Part shown: piece by piece, positions 1 through 14,098 of the stretch | How positions within the stretch are numbered: position 1 is the stretch's first letter | How the letters are laid out: each line of letters opens with the position of its first letter | Source of the DNA: Eulemur rufifrons | Lineage: Eukaryota; Chordata; Mammalia; Primates; Lemuridae | Assembly (NCBI RefSeq): GCF_041146395.1 | Contig: NC_091010.1 | Location: 52,720,001 to 52,784,000, forward strand | DNA: 64,000 nt | Direction of reading: 5' to 3' | The notes under the pieces: generated by a model | Told to the model about the DNA's origin: nothing | Database searches by the model: none | Seen by the model: the letters and a program-made list of their open reading frames with translations, nothing else | Made by a program: the position numbers and the translations under genes

Positions 1-1670
1 TAGAAAGCAATTATATTTATAATAGCATCAAAAATAATAAATACTTAGGAATAAATTTAACATAAGAAAAATTCTTATACTCTGAAAACTACAAAACACT
101 GATAGAAATTAAAGAAAGTCTAAAAAAATAAAAAGACATCCTATGCTTATTAACCAGGGGACTTGACGATTTTAAGATGAAAATATTTTCCAAATTGATT
201 TAAAGATTCAATGTAATCTCTTTCAGAATCTCAGCTGACTTCTTAGTAGAAATTAATAAATTAATTCTAAAATCCATATGCAAATTCAAGGGAACTGGAA
301 GAACCAAAATATCTTGATAAAGAAGAATGAAGTTGGATAACTCACATTTCCAAACTTATATAGTTACTACAAACCTACAATAATCAAGAGAGTCTGGTAT
401 GCAAATAGAATTGACATATAGATTGATGTAATACTATTGACAGTTCAGTAATAAATTCATATACCTATGGTCAATGAATTTTCAACAAGAGTGCCAAGAT
501 CATTCAATGGGAGAAAGTATAGTCTTTTCAATAAATGGTAGTGGAACAATTATATCTCTTCATGCAAATGAATGAATTTGGACCACTAATTTATAGAAAA
601 TTAACTCAAAATGGATCAAAGGCCTAAATGTAAGAGCTAATACCAAAATTGTCTTAGAATAAAACGTAAGCATAAATCTTTATGCCTTGGATTAGGCAAT
701 GGTTTCTTAGATATGACAATAAAATTAAAATGCAAAAAATAGACAAATTTAACTTCATCAAAATTTAAATCTGTGCTTTATAGGATGCTGACAAGAAAGG
801 GTGCTGATTACCCACAGAATGGGCTAAAGTATTTGAAAATAATATATCTGTCAAGGGACATGTATATACAATATATAAAGAACCATTACAAATCAATAAT
901 AAAAGGCAAATAACTCAGTTAAAATGGGAAAGTATCTGAATATGCATGTCTACAATTGTCCATTAAGCAAATGACTATTTGCTCAATATTATTCATCTTA
1001 ATGAAACATCCACTTCACATCCACTAGGATGGTTAAAATAAAATAGACAGATAACAAGTTGTCAGCAACAATGTGGAGGAATTATAATCCTCGTACATTC
1101 CTGGTAGGAATTGAAAATGGTTCACCCACCTTGTACAACAGCTGTTCCTCAAAATGTTAAATATGGAGTTACAATATGATCCAGCAATTCCAATCCTAGG
1201 TCCATACAGAAGAGAATTGAAAACATACATCTGCACAAAAAGTTGCATAAGATTGTTCATGGCATCAGTATTTCTAATAGCCAAAAGTGTATGCAGCTCA
1301 AATGCCCATCGACTGAGGAATGAATAAATAAAAATGGTATGTTTATACAATGGAATATTACTCAGCAATAAGTAAGTTCTAATACATCATGCAAGTAGAT
1401 GAACTTCAAAAACTTTATGCTAACGAAGCAAGTCATAGAAGACCACATATTATTTGATTCCATTAATATGAAATGTCTAGAATGGGCAAATATATAGACA
1501 GAGAGTTCATTAGTGGTTGTGCCAGGGGTGGAGGTTGGTAGGGAGAAATGAGGAATGACTGCTAATGGGTACTGGAGATTTTTTTTAGAGGGGAAGGGCT
1601 GATGAAATTGTTCTGAAACTGATTATGATCTTGGTTGCAAAGCTCTGTAAATATAGTTTTTTTAAAAAGC
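1..1670 (+). mobile_element. Ancient L1, ORF2 part to 3' UTR, sense
   Basis: Old LINE-1 relic that begins before the window. The order of recognisable pieces is that of L1: ORF2 reverse-transcriptase tail, the ORF2 C-terminal region (around 1060-1370, with the typical 'gatccagcaattccaatcc' and 'caatggaatattactcagc' stretches), then the 3' UTR with the 'gtggttgtgccaggggtgga' block near 1515. All frames are broken by stops and indels, so no protein is made. The divergence suggests an old mammalian L1M-type subfamily, which I cannot name. The 3' edge is approximate and no target-site duplication can be seen. Confidence 0.8.
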
Positions 1671-1689
1671 AAACAATAAATTGTATATT

Positions 1690-3600
1690 ATAAAGGAATA
1701 AATTTTATGGAATGTGAAATACATTTAAGTAAAACTTATTTAAATAGGAGAATAAGTGAATATTATAAAGAAAGCTATGCCAATAAATTTGACAACTTAG
1801 TTTAAATGTAAGAATTTCATAAAAGGCACAAATGACCAAAACTAAGACAAGAAAAAGACAAAATCCAAATAGCCCAATATATAGTAAATACAGTGAATTA
1901 ATAATTTATTCACTTTCAAATAAAACTATGGGTGAATATGGCTTTACTGGTCAAGTCTATCAAACACATAAGGAGGAAATAATATAAATTTGACATTCAT
2001 TCTTTCTGAACATGGGAGGAGAAATAAATATTTCCAAAGACATTTTATGAGCCCAAGTTTATAATGATAGCAAACCAGATAAAGACCTTACAATGAATAA
2101 AAATTACCATTTCCCTCATGAATATAGAACAAAAATAATCTTTAAAATAGTATTAGAAAATCAAACCCAAGCTTGTGAAATTGATATTATATCATAGCTG
2201 ATTAAGATTTATATCAAGAATGCAAGGTTGTTTTAACATTTGAGCAACAATCAATTTTATTTGCTAAGTTAACAAAATGAAGGAGAAAACCCATATGATT
2301 ATCTCAATATATGCTGAAATAGCATTTGACAAAAGTCAACATACATTCATTATACAAAATAAACAAACAAGGAATAGAAAAGAACTTCCTCAAACTAATA
2401 AAGGGCATTTACAAAAAACCCACAGCTAAAATCATACTTACCGATGAAAGAATGAATACCATCCGGTTAAGATTGAGAATGATGCAATATATATATATAT
2501 ATTCTCAGCACTTCTATTTCATATTGCACTGGGGATCCTAGTCAGTTTAATAATGCAGAAAGACTAAATTAAAGGCATATGGACTAGAGAGGAAGAATTA
2601 AAGCTGTTTTAATTCACAAATGATATGTCAAATATTTTTTAAAAATCTACTAGACCAAGAAGTGAATGCAGCAAAGTCACATGATCCAAGTTTTACAATC
2701 TCAAACTAATTTTGTTTACATGCATTAGCAATAGCCAATTGAAAAATAAAGTTACAAAAGCAATACCATTTATCATAACATCAAAACATGAAATACTTAC
2801 ATATAAATAGAGCAAATTGAGCAAACTATTGCATGGTCTGTAGATCAAAAACTACTAACAACTAAAGTTAATTATTTCTGTGAGAAATTTAAAAAGACCT
2901 AAATAAATGGAGATGTATTACATAGCTGTGGAATGGAAGAATTAATATTGTTCAAATGCCAGTTCTATCAAAATTTATCTATTGATTCAACACAATAGCT
3001 GTCAAAATCTGAGCAGCATTTTAAAAAACAGATACAATCTGATACTAATGTTTTTAAAAAGTGCAAATGATTTAAAACAAATAATAAAATAATTTTGAAA
3101 AGAACAAGTTGAATGAAACACAATGCCTGATTTCAATATTACTATAATGTACAGTAGTTAAGACAATATCATATTTGCATTAAAATAGATAAATAGATCA
3201 AATGAATAGAATAGTGAGACCAGAGTGTGTGTGTGTGTGTGTGTGTGTGCATTCAATTAATTTTCAGTAAAAGTGTCAGGGTAATTCAATGTGTGAAAGA
3301 ATAACATTTTGATTAAACAGCTGGAAAAATAGGATATTTATTTGAAAAAAAAAAAAAGAACTTTGACCCTTACTCATGCTATATGCAAAAATTTACCTAA
3401 AATGGATCATATAACTAAACTAAAAGCATATAATTTAAAGAAATTATAGGAGAAAATCTTCATGGCCATCCGGGAATCACAATTTTTCTTCAATAGGACC
3501 TAAAAAGCAAGAACCACGAAAGAAAGAAAATTTGACTGAATGGACTTCATAAAACTTAAGAAGTTTTATATTTTATAAAAAGTTTAAAAATTTGTATAGA
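1690..3600 (+). mobile_element. Ancient L1 ORF2 relic, sense
   Basis: A second decayed L1 lies directly after the first in the same orientation. The stretch 2280-2560 still reads as degenerate ORF2 reverse transcriptase (FLKLIKGIYKKPTAKIILTD can be made out near 2390-2450). The piece runs on through ORF2 to about 3600, where 'gaatggacttcataaaactt' is typical L1 ORF2 sequence. A GT microsatellite has grown inside it at 3224-3249. Because reverse-transcriptase sequence reappears after the 3' UTR of the upstream copy, this is a separate insertion or a rearranged second copy. Confidence 0.75.
3224..3249. repeat. (GT)13 microsatellite
   Basis: About 13 uninterrupted GT units inside the ancient L1 ORF2 relic. 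It is long enough to be polymorphic. Confidence 0.95.
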
Positions 3601-4030
3601 CTAGCTTCATTGAAGTGAAGGCAGTAGCTACTCTGAGGGGTGTTGTGACTATGGGGGCCCCAGAGGGGGCTTCTACAGTGCTAATACTCCCTGTGGTTGT
3701 ATAAGATGTCTCAACAAAGATGAACACATTTTGGATTCCATTCCCTCATCCTTCACAATGCTAGTGTGGTATTGATATATTTAAACGTTGTGTCCAGTTA
3801 TTTCATTGTATGTTTAGGAGGACTAGAGGTTTAGAACTCAATATTTTCCTAGTCATGTTGAAGAGGGATAATTAGTCAAAGGGTGGAGAGGAACATTCTT
3901 CCTAATCTTGTAAACATGGATACTGCTTGTTATTCATACAATGACTGACCTTGCAATCATGGTTATGGTTAAAAACCATGGTGGTCTGTAAGGTATGTTA
4001 AACAGCTAATATGCTTAGGCACTGTGCTAT
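3600..4030. other. Unassigned non-coding stretch
   Basis: No reading frame or repeat that I recognise. A short GC-rich patch, 'gggggccccagagggggc', lies near 3652-3670. The rest is ordinary AT-rich sequence. Confidence 0.5.
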
Positions 4031-4160
4031 GGCATTTATACATATGGCCTCATGTAGTCTTTATGGAAACCTTGTGAGGTAGGTATTAATAATATCCCTA
4101 AATTATAGATGAAGAAGCTGAGTTCATGTGACAGAATTAGAGGCAATGAACCAGGCCTAT
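4030..4160 (-). mobile_element. MIR SINE relic, antisense
   Basis: Matches the reverse complement of the MIR core and 3' part: 'ggcactgtgctatggcattt', 'ccttgtgaggtaggtattaa', then 'tatagatgaagaagctgag'. It is highly diverged, as expected for this ancient tRNA-derived SINE. Confidence 0.7.
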
Positions 4161-4336
4161 CTCATTCTTAGAAAGTTTCGAGGTTACATAAGGCACCTAT
4201 TTTTCCTTGAAAAAATCTTTGGCAAATTAAAATCCCTGAAATATATTTGATCATAATATCACAAGAGTAGGTAGCTAAAGAGAAATTGAAAATATTTCAA
4301 TTCAGCTCTGTCCTGTTAGAGATCAAGAACCTGTTG

Positions 4337-6479
<2,143 letters not shown>

Positions 6480-6480
<1 letters not shown>

Positions 6481-7900
6481 TGATACTTTATTATTTTTTT
6501 TCCCTTTTGACACTTTACATCATTCAGTTTGCTTTCGTTTTTAATTATTCACATGATTAAATCAGGACTAAGCTTATTATTGTTTTCTTGAAGGTAATAC
6601 TTCCCTCACACCTCACTCCCTGCTTCTGGATGCTCTTCATTTTTTTATCATTTTCTTTTGGTTTTAATTGTTTGCATAGGATTTGTCTAGATGGAGCTTT
6701 CTTTGTACCTTTTATTCTTGGGATTCTTAGAGCTTATTGGATCTTTTCAGTTACAAAATGGTTAGTATTTCTTCAAAATTTTCTTCTCCTGAAATGTCTG
6801 AGTTCATGCTTTGTATATCTTTTTAATATTTCATATGCATTTTATAATCTTTTTTTCTATTTTCTATCATTTTTGGTCTCTGCCTTAAATTTAGATATTT
6901 TCTATAGGCTTTCTGCTACTTCTAATCTGATATGCCCAACAGTTAATTTTAGTGATTGAATTTTTCACTTCTAAAATTTTTGTTTTGACACATTTTCATG
7001 AATTAAGTCTTTACTGAAAATTTCCCTCCTTTCCTCTATTTTCTTGAATATATTAATTACATTAATAATCAAAGTTTCTGTCCGAAAAGCCTGGGCTTTT
7101 AGGGTATTTTTCTTTTTTTTTCATTGATGTGATAGCACTTAGTCTTTATTTTGCCATATGTCATAATTTATGACACATTTATGAATGAAGTAAACATCAA
7201 GAATCTTGATGAGGTTTTCTTCCTGCAAAGATGTTGCGATTTTCATGTCAGGCAGGTAGTGTTGCAGCAAGTAAGCTTTATCCTCTCAAGAATGGCTTTA
7301 GGTTTTATTGATCTATTTCAGTTTTGTGTTTAATCCTAGGGAATGGCCCTGACTTCTAAAGCCAAGCTTTTCTGGGGTATCAACAGAGATACTAGGGTAT
7401 TATTTATGGCCCCTCTTGGCAATATTTGAAATGCACCTTCCATCTCCCCTGCACCAAGTAACTGCTGATACCTCTGCCCAAATCCTTCACTTGTTAGCTT
7501 ACATTGTATGCGGGGTTTCATGGAGTTTTCCCAGTGCATAAAGAATTTGAGGGTTATTCAATGACTTGAGGATATTTGTATGCAGATTTGGGGACTTATT
7601 TCTCTATTATTTTCTCTCCTTCAAAACTTTGACCCTTATATTTCTGTTGTCTGATGGTCCTGGAATTTGGTCTGTGCCACTTTAAGATTCTTAAGTCCAC
7701 TGAAACTGGTATTTACAGCTTGGAGATCTATTCTCTGCTTTGCACGCTGGAGAATGTGCTCAGAAAAAAGTCAAGACTAATGTGTTGCTCATCTTATGTA
7801 TTTTCTTTATCTCTAGTATTGTGGCCCCTCAGGTACTGTTTGAGTTAGTTGCTCTTCAATGCAAGCGTATAACCATAAATATCATATATGTATGTATGTT
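6480..7900 (-). mobile_element. Possible ancient L1 5' region, antisense
   Basis: T-rich sequence with runs resembling the reverse complement of old L1M 5' UTR/ORF1-upstream sequence, for instance around 6960-7130 ('gtctttactgaaaatttccc', 'ttcttgaatatattaattac') and 7600-7860. Divergence is high and I cannot fix the borders. The 123-codon open frame at 6588-6959 is a low-complexity, Phe/Leu-rich chance frame of T-rich DNA rather than a gene. Confidence 0.35.
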
Positions 7901-7914
7901 TGTGTGTGTGTGTA

Positions 7915-8245
7915 CAGTCAATTGGCCCTCTATACCCATGAATTTCACATCCATGGATTCAACCAACTACGGATTGAAAATATTTAAAAAAAATTGCATC
8001 TGTACTGAGCATGTACAGACTTTTCTTTCCTTGTCATCATTCCCTAAACAATACGGTATAACAATTATTTACATAGCAGTTACATTGTATTAGGTATTAT
8101 GAGTAATCTAAAAAGGATTTAAAGAAAGTGCATAGGTTATATGCAAATACTATGCCATTTTATTTCAGGAACTTGAGCATCTGAAGATTTTGGTATCCAC
8201 GGGAGGTCCCGGAACCAATCCTCAATGGATACTGAGGGACAACTC
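7915..8245 (+). mobile_element. MER2-like Tigger (Tc1/mariner) MITE
   Basis: Non-autonomous DNA transposon. The terminal inverted repeats are visible: 'cagtcaattggccctctat' at the left and 'ctgagggacaactc' at the right. A TA dinucleotide flanks both ends (7913-7914 and 8246-8247), the target duplication of Tc1/mariner transposons. Interior blocks such as 'ggattcaaccaactacgga', 'ctgtactgagcatgtacaga' and 'ttatatgcaaatactatgcc' fit the MER2 consensus as I remember it. The element has no coding capacity. Confidence 0.85.
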
Positions 8246-8339
8246 TATTTATAATTCTATTCAGTAGGAGAGTGAATCTAATGCACGTTTGTAAACTGGA
8301 TCTCTGCCTCTCCTGCTAACTTCATTCTTTCATCTTTTA

Positions 8340-8790
8340 TTTCAATGTAGCCTACACTTCAGTGTACTGAAGTTCTTGTTATTCTCTGAACACTGCTTTT
8401 TCTTACATCTCTGATTTTAAACATGGTATTCCCTCCTTTTCTCAGAATTTTTCCCCACCTCATAGACTTTATAAAGGTCTACTTGTCCTTCAAAGTCAGT
8501 ACTCTATCATCTTTCCCTGTTTCTTTTCTCCCGCCAGGATGAATTGGTTGATTTTCCAATATAATACCTCCAAATTCTGTCCTTAACTGTCTCCACACCA
8601 TTTGCATACTCTATTATAATCAGATGTTTATTGGTCTGTCTTCCTCTCTGGATTGTGAGTTTTCTTTATTAAGAGGGACTCTTAATTAAGATATTGTACA
8701 TTTCACTATCCTCAGGGCCCTAGAATATAGTGCTTGACACATAGCATGTGCTAGGTCATTTCGTGGTGGGTTTATCAATGAATATTTTTG
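8340..8790 (+). mobile_element. L2 LINE 3' end relic, sense
   Basis: Diverged L2 3' terminal sequence. The tail block 'agaatatagtgcttgacac' with 'atagcatgtgctaggtcatt' corresponds to the L2 3' end, and the upstream pyrimidine-rich part fits the preceding L2 sequence. Non-coding. Confidence 0.6.
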
Positions 8791-8898
8791 CTTCTCTTAC
8801 TACAGACTTTGTCTTCAGGGAGATCATTGAAAGAGGTGAGCTTTGAGCCCTATTATTCATTGAAGAGAAAGACATGGTGAGATGCAAAGACGCTCGCT

Positions 8899-8933
8899 GT
8901 CAGTCTGGGGAAGTCAGTCTGGGGAAATCAGTC
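8899..8933. repeat. 14-bp tandem repeat, about 2.5 copies
   Basis: The unit gtcagtctggggaa occurs exactly twice (8899-8912 and 8913-8926) and then partly a third time (atcagtc). It looks like a small slippage duplication. Confidence 0.85.
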
Positions 8934-9049
8934 GATAGGCACTAATCCCAGGTTATCATGTTGGTTGAATTAATTGGATATTCTAATTATAGCAAGATTA
9001 CTTAATCCCATTATTCAATCCCACCTTTCCTCTTTAATTCCCATTTCCC

Positions 9050-9440
9050 CCCTCCTCACCTGTACATCCTCATAAAATACAGCCCACTCATTTCTCCTTG
9101 ACTAACACTGTTTAGCCTTCCATATTGCTCCTTTTCCCCATACTTAGGAAAATTCAACATATCATTCTGGGGTCAGATTACACCCTGCCCATTTTATGAA
9201 ACCTCCCTAACTACTCCGCACCTCGCTGCTTCCTTGTGTCTCCGAATACACCACCAAGTCCTCTGAGATGCACACTCAGTTTGTTGTTGCCAATTTTCTC
9301 TATGGGTTTTATCTTCTCCACACAATAGCTGATTCTTGAGGACAGGTATTAATAGTATGTATTTTATCTTCTCCCTATTTTGTCAACACTAAAGAAACCA
9401 GCACATTGATGGGCTTACAAGGGAATCACAGGAAATATTG
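9050..9440 (+). mobile_element. Possible L2 relic, sense
   Basis: Pyrimidine-rich sequence with the general pattern of L2 3' sequence, ending in 'ttcttgaggacaggtattaa' and 'accagcacattgatgggctt'. The match is loose and the borders are approximate. Confidence 0.4.
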
Positions 9441-10310
9441 TTTAATTAAATGATTAGTCATCTGTCTCTCTTGGCTGAGAATGCTGCAATTATATTGCTT
9501 AATAAAGGGTTTTCCTTACTTTAAGCAATAACTTAAGAGTTATTTAACTTAAAGAGTTATTTAACTTAAAGTTAACTTAAAAAACTTAATAACTTTTGCC
9601 TTCTCTAATTCGCCATGTCTTTACCACGTGTTTCATTTACTTAGTGGCACTGCTTTAAATTGACTTTAAATTCTATCTTTCTATCTTCTTTTCACCTATC
9701 CACACTTAGCCTCATCCCAATCATGAAATCATTAAATACACTACCTAAGCTTTATTTTTTCCTGATATCCATGAAAACAATTATTAACAAAAAGCCAACA
9801 TTCTGTCTGTACCACCCCAATTCTCCTGCACATCACTAGAGCTACACTGTCCATATGGGGATTAGAGCAGCCTTATCGCCATTGTAGTCTGTCTTGAGCC
9901 TTAGAGACATGTTTTCTCTATAATTAGATAACACTCCTGGTGCCAGTTTGCCTGGGGAATTAATCTAGGCTCTGCTACTTACCTTCTGCTCCAACCTTGG
10001 CTCTAACCGGGTTTGGCTAATTTCCATATCATTAGCTTTGAATACAGATTCCTCCTCTTTGTTTAAACCCTTTAGACTGGTAACTTGGTATAGCCATCTG
10101 CCTGGCCCTTCCATTGGGCTCCTCCCCACTTTGACCGGGGGTCTCCATCCACTTTCCCTTAGCCCATTTCTTGGGAATTACAGCAATGGTTATGAGGAGG
10201 GATGGAATCAGATACATACAGCTCAGGGAAGTCACTATGAAAGCCAGCTGGGCACACTCACTCTGCCCAGCAGCAGCGTTAAGAGTATTCACTTATGAAT
10301 CAAAATCAAA
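9440..10310. other. Unassigned non-coding stretch
   Basis: No recognisable gene or repeat apart from a short tandem duplication with a 17-bp period (unit aagagttatttaactta) at 9535-9592. The two 86-codon open frames lying opposite each other at 10032-10298 have no recognisable domain and look like chance. Confidence 0.5.
9535..9592. repeat. 17-bp tandem repeat, about 3 copies
   Basis: The unit aagagttatttaactta is present twice in exact copy, followed by a shortened third copy (aagttaacttaa). It is a simple local duplication in AT-rich DNA. Confidence 0.8.
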
Positions 10311-10515
10311 CCCAGGTCTTTGTGCACGTGATCCTCAGAAATAAGTGTAATCTCTTAATTAAAGCTCAATTTTCTCATCTGAAAAAAAGTGATTATTAAT
10401 GCAAGCCTGCTGAAGTTTATGTGATGATTAAATGAGAATATAAACCAAACCTTATTATCCCTAGCATAGGAAATTCTCAATAAAAATATGGCATTATTAT
10501 TACTACTATTTTAAT
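10310..10515 (+). mobile_element. MIR SINE relic, sense
   Basis: Carries the MIR order: 'ctcaattttctcatctgaaa', then 'gatgattaaatgagaatat', then 'ataggaaattctcaataaa'. Well diverged. Confidence 0.7.
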
Positions 10516-11518
10516 GTTATTGTATTATTGCAATATCACCACCACTATTGACAGTGATCCTAAGTGACTGGAACAACTCCAAATACTTCATTTCTTGGCA
10601 ACTTCTAGAGAATCCAGAGAGTGTCGCCTGCTGACTCACTCCGCCCTGGCATCTGGGACTCCAGCGTGGTTGGCTGTCTGTGGAGGCAGCTGTTTCCCAC
10701 AAAGGCAGGTCTTTTCTCAGGGAGCCATGAGATCAGAGAACCACAAGACAAAAAAGGAGAGAAGTCATTCTGTTTGTTTGTCTTTTCCTTAGATGCATAT
10801 TTGCTAAGGATTAGAAGGAAGAGCCTGATGATACAGGGATTGTTAAATGGAAAAAGATACACACAGTAGATTAGGGACACAAATGCTAGCGGGCAGGTGA
10901 CAAAGGCAGCGCCCTCCCTGTCGGGGAGAAATGAGGAGTGAATGTCGAGTAGTTCACCCATGAAGGGCAAGTGAGCGGAGGTCTGATTAACTTCTTCGTG
11001 GAGGCTCATTTTTCTCCTAAACAGCATTCACCATATTCAGAGTATTCATTCCACGTTTACCAGTTCGCTGCTGTACACTTGTCATCCTCTAGCCCAGAGT
11101 TTTGAGGTTTTGATGGTTATTTATGATTGGCGAAAGAAACCAATCAGCTGCAGGAGACAGCAAGCTCATGCTCCTGACAGTGGGGTGGTAAACACTGCTT
11201 GGCCTTTCTTTTAATTTTAATCAACAGTAAGTTGTTGCTGTCCCTACATGCTGCCTTCGCAAAGCAGTTTTTAAGGGCCCTGGCCTGTGATGGTGGAGCT
11301 TGAGTTGCTAAGGACGCCAGGGAACAGAGAGTCCTGCAAAAGGACCATGATAATGATCAGGTGCAAGGTGAATTTCTTCATCAAGGTGACATATCATCAA
11401 AGACAGTTTGCATGAGAGTTTTCCTGTGCAGCAATAATGACTGCAAATAGATAAGAAGTTGTTGCTTCTGAGGTGCTGATTAAAAAATGCTGTATTTGTA
11501 TATGGTTATTTAGCAAGA
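10515..11518. other. Unassigned non-coding stretch
   Basis: No recognised repeat. The 140-codon open frame on the minus strand (10605-11027) shows no domain, signal peptide or coding pattern that I can identify, and I treat it as chance. A pair of oppositely oriented CCAAT boxes lies at 11124-11146. Confidence 0.5.
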
Positions 11519-11888
11519 TATCTTAGTCCTTTTGGGCTACTATAACAAAAATTCTACAAACAAGGTGGCTTATAAACAAGATGAATGTATCTCTCATAGT
11601 TCTGGAAGCTGGAAGTCCAAAATCAAAGTGCAGGAAGATTCTGTGCTGGTGAGATCCCACTTCCTGGTTCCAAGGTGATCGTCTTCTTGCTGTGCCCTCA
11701 CATGGCAGAAGGGGAAGCAAGCTCTCTGGGGCCTCTTTTATAAGGGCACTAATCCCATTCAAGAGGGCTCTATCCTCATGACCTAATCACCTCCCAAAGT
11801 CCCCACCTCCAGATATTATCACATTGAGGATTAGGTTTTAACATATAAATTTGGAGGAGAGATATAAACATTCAGTCTGTAGCACCAG
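11519..11888 (-). mobile_element. MaLR-type LTR (MST/MLT1 group), antisense
   Basis: Antisense copy of a mammalian apparent LTR retrotransposon (ERVL-MaLR) LTR. Recognisable blocks are 'tcttagtccttttgggctac', 'tataagggcactaatcccat', 'cctcatgacctaatcacctc' and 'aaacattcagtctgtagca'. The subfamily is not assigned. This is a solo LTR relic with no internal region visible next to it. Confidence 0.8.
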
Positions 11889-11985
11889 GAATACTTAGAG
11901 TACTGGGATGAGACTCATTAGGAATTTATGAATAAAAGTCACCTAAATTTTTCCAGAGGCTGAGGTCTCAAACAGGCTTAAAGAG

Positions 11986-13360
11986 TCTTTTGCCCACTTT
12001 TTAATGGAGTAGTTTGATTTTTGCTTGCTGATTTCAGTTATTTGTTCATTCTGGATATTAGCCCTTTATTGGATATATAGTTTGCAAATATTTTCTCCCA
12101 TTCTGTATGTTGTCTATTTGCTCTTTTGATTATTTCCTTAGCTGTGCAGAAGATTTGTAATTTAATTAAGTCCCACTTATTTATTTTTGTTGTTGCTATA
12201 ATTGCCTTTGAGGTCTTAGTCATAAATTCTTTGCCTAGGCCTGTATCTGGAAGAGTTTTTCCTACATATCCTCTAGAATTCTTATCATTTTCTGCCTCGA
12301 TTTAAGTCTTTTATCCATCTTAAATTAACTTTTGTGAGTCGTGAGAGATATGGATCCTGTTTGACTCTTCTGCATGTGGCTATCCAGTTTTCCCAGCATC
12401 ATTTATGGAATAAGGCTTCTTTTCCCCAGTGTATATTGTTGTCTACTTTGTCAAAGATCAGTTGACTGTATGTGGATGGTTTTATATCTGGGTTCTCTGT
12501 TCTGTTCCATTGGTCCAAAAAGTGCACAAAAAACATGAAAAGAACCTTTTCAAAAGAAGATAGACAAATCCCTCCCCCACAAAAAAAACCATGAAAAAAT
12601 GCTCAATGTCACTAATCACCAGGGAAATGCAAATTAAAACCATGATGACATATCACCTTACTCCTGTTAGAATGGCTTTTATTAAAAAGTCCCCAAACAA
12701 TAATGCTGACATGAATGCGAAGAGAAAGGAACACTTGTACACTGTTGGTGGAACTGCAAATTAGTACAACCTGTATGGAAAACAGTATGGATATTCCTCA
12801 AAGAACTAAAAGTAGACCTACTATTCAATCCAGCAATCCCAATACTGGGTATCTAGCCAAAGGAAAAGAAGTCATTTTATCAAAAAGACACTTTTACTTT
12901 AATGTTTGTTGCAGTACAATTCACAACTGCAAAGATGTGGAATCAACTCAGGTGCCCATCAATTCATGAGTGTATTAACAAAATGTGGTATATGTATACT
13001 ATAGGATATTACACAGCCATAAAAAAGATGAATTATTGCCTTTTGCAACAACCTGGATGGAACTGGAGACTGGAATGGAAAAACAACCACTTGTAGTTGC
13101 TATTAAATTGGAACTAACTGATGAACACACATGTGCATGGACGGAAGTAAAACTCAATGGAAATCAAGCAAGGGAAAGGGCGGAAGAGCAGGTGAGCCAA
13201 AACCTACCTAACAGGTACAATGAACACTAATTGGGTGATGGGGACACTTAGAGCTGTGACTCAAGCATTACAAAATAGGTCCATGTAACCAAATGAATTT
13301 GTACCTCCTCAATATTTTGAAGTAAAAAAAAACAACATAAAACCAAAAAAAAAAAAAAAG
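11986..13360 (+). mobile_element. 5'-inverted L1 (twin-primed), 3' end on plus strand
   Basis: Two-part L1. The segment 11986-12516 is ORF2 in antisense, and from about 12517 to 13360 the ORF2 C-terminus and 3' UTR continue in sense to a poly-A tail (13344-13359). Both parts meet at the same ORF2 point: 'tcttttgcccacttttt' at the far left mirrors 'aaaaagtgcacaaaaaa' at the junction, so about 17 bp is duplicated. The direct repeat aggcttaaagag flanks the whole unit (11974-11985 and 13361-13372). This is the classic outcome of twin priming during target-primed reverse transcription. All frames are broken. Confidence 0.92.
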
Positions 13361-13384
13361 AGGCTTAAAGAGGTCAGAGGAAAT

Positions 13385-13610
13385 AAGAGAAAGAGGATGT
13401 GGTTTTGAGTCACATATGTCTATGTTTGAGTTCGAGTTCTGCTTTACTACCTGTGAAACACTGAGCATATTATTTCTCTCTTCTGAACTTCACATAAAAT
13501 GGAAAAACGAAGGCTCAGAAAAGGATAACAATTTTTTCAGATAAGGTTAATGATAATAACAATACCCACCTCATGAAGCTGTTTGTGGATCAAGTGAAAG
13601 AGCACTTGTG
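13385..13610 (+). mobile_element. MIR SINE relic, sense
   Basis: Sense MIR: 'gagttcgagttctgctttac', then 'tgaacttcacataaaatgga', then 'acccacctcatgaagctgtt'. Several small insertions are visible. Confidence 0.65.
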
Positions 13611-13621
13611 GAGGAGCCTGT

Positions 13622-14098
13622 CTTTATTTACTATTGCTGCTGTAAAAATCACCATAAACTTGGTGGCTTAAAACAACACAAATTTATTACCTTACATTGC
13701 TGCAGGATAGAAGTCCATTGCAGGTGTCAACAGGCTAACGTCAAGCTGTTAGAAAGGCTGAGCGTTCCTGAAGGCTCCAGGGGAGAGAGTCTGTTCCCTG
13801 CCCTTTCTAGCTCCTAGAGGCCATCTGCATATTTTGGCTCAACTTCCTCTATTTTCAAAGCCAGAAATACTGGATCAAATCCTTTTTCTACATCATTCTC
13901 AACTCCTCTCTTGCTTCCCTCTTCACTTTTAAGAACTCTTGTGATTCCATTGGGCTCACCTGGACAATTGAGGCTACTCTCACCATCTAGAGGTTCTTGA
14001 CTTAATTACATCTGCTGAAACCACTTTGCTGTGTAAGGGGGTTCAAGGATTAGGATGTGGACATTTTTAGGGGGAACATAATTGTTGTCTACTACAGA
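13622..14098 (-). mobile_element. MLT1-type MaLR LTR, antisense
   Basis: Antisense LTR with 'ttactattgctgctgtaaaa', 'cttggtggcttaaaacaaca', 'cttgacttaattacatctgc' and 'caaggattaggatgtggaca' in the order expected for an MLT1-group LTR read backwards. Edges are approximate. Solo LTR relic without coding capacity. Confidence 0.75.

Noticed and set aside
3650..3672. Possible CTCF site (ccccagagggggc)
   Set aside because: By hand only about 9 of 12 core positions fit and the conserved central positions do not.
6588..6959. 123-codon hydrophobic frame suggesting a membrane protein
   Set aside because: The Phe/Leu/Ser richness follows directly from T-rich DNA, probably antisense L1. There is no exon structure and no homologue recognised.
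10605..11027. 140-codon minus-strand frame
   Set aside because: No domain or signal, and overlapping frames on the opposite strand are equally long.
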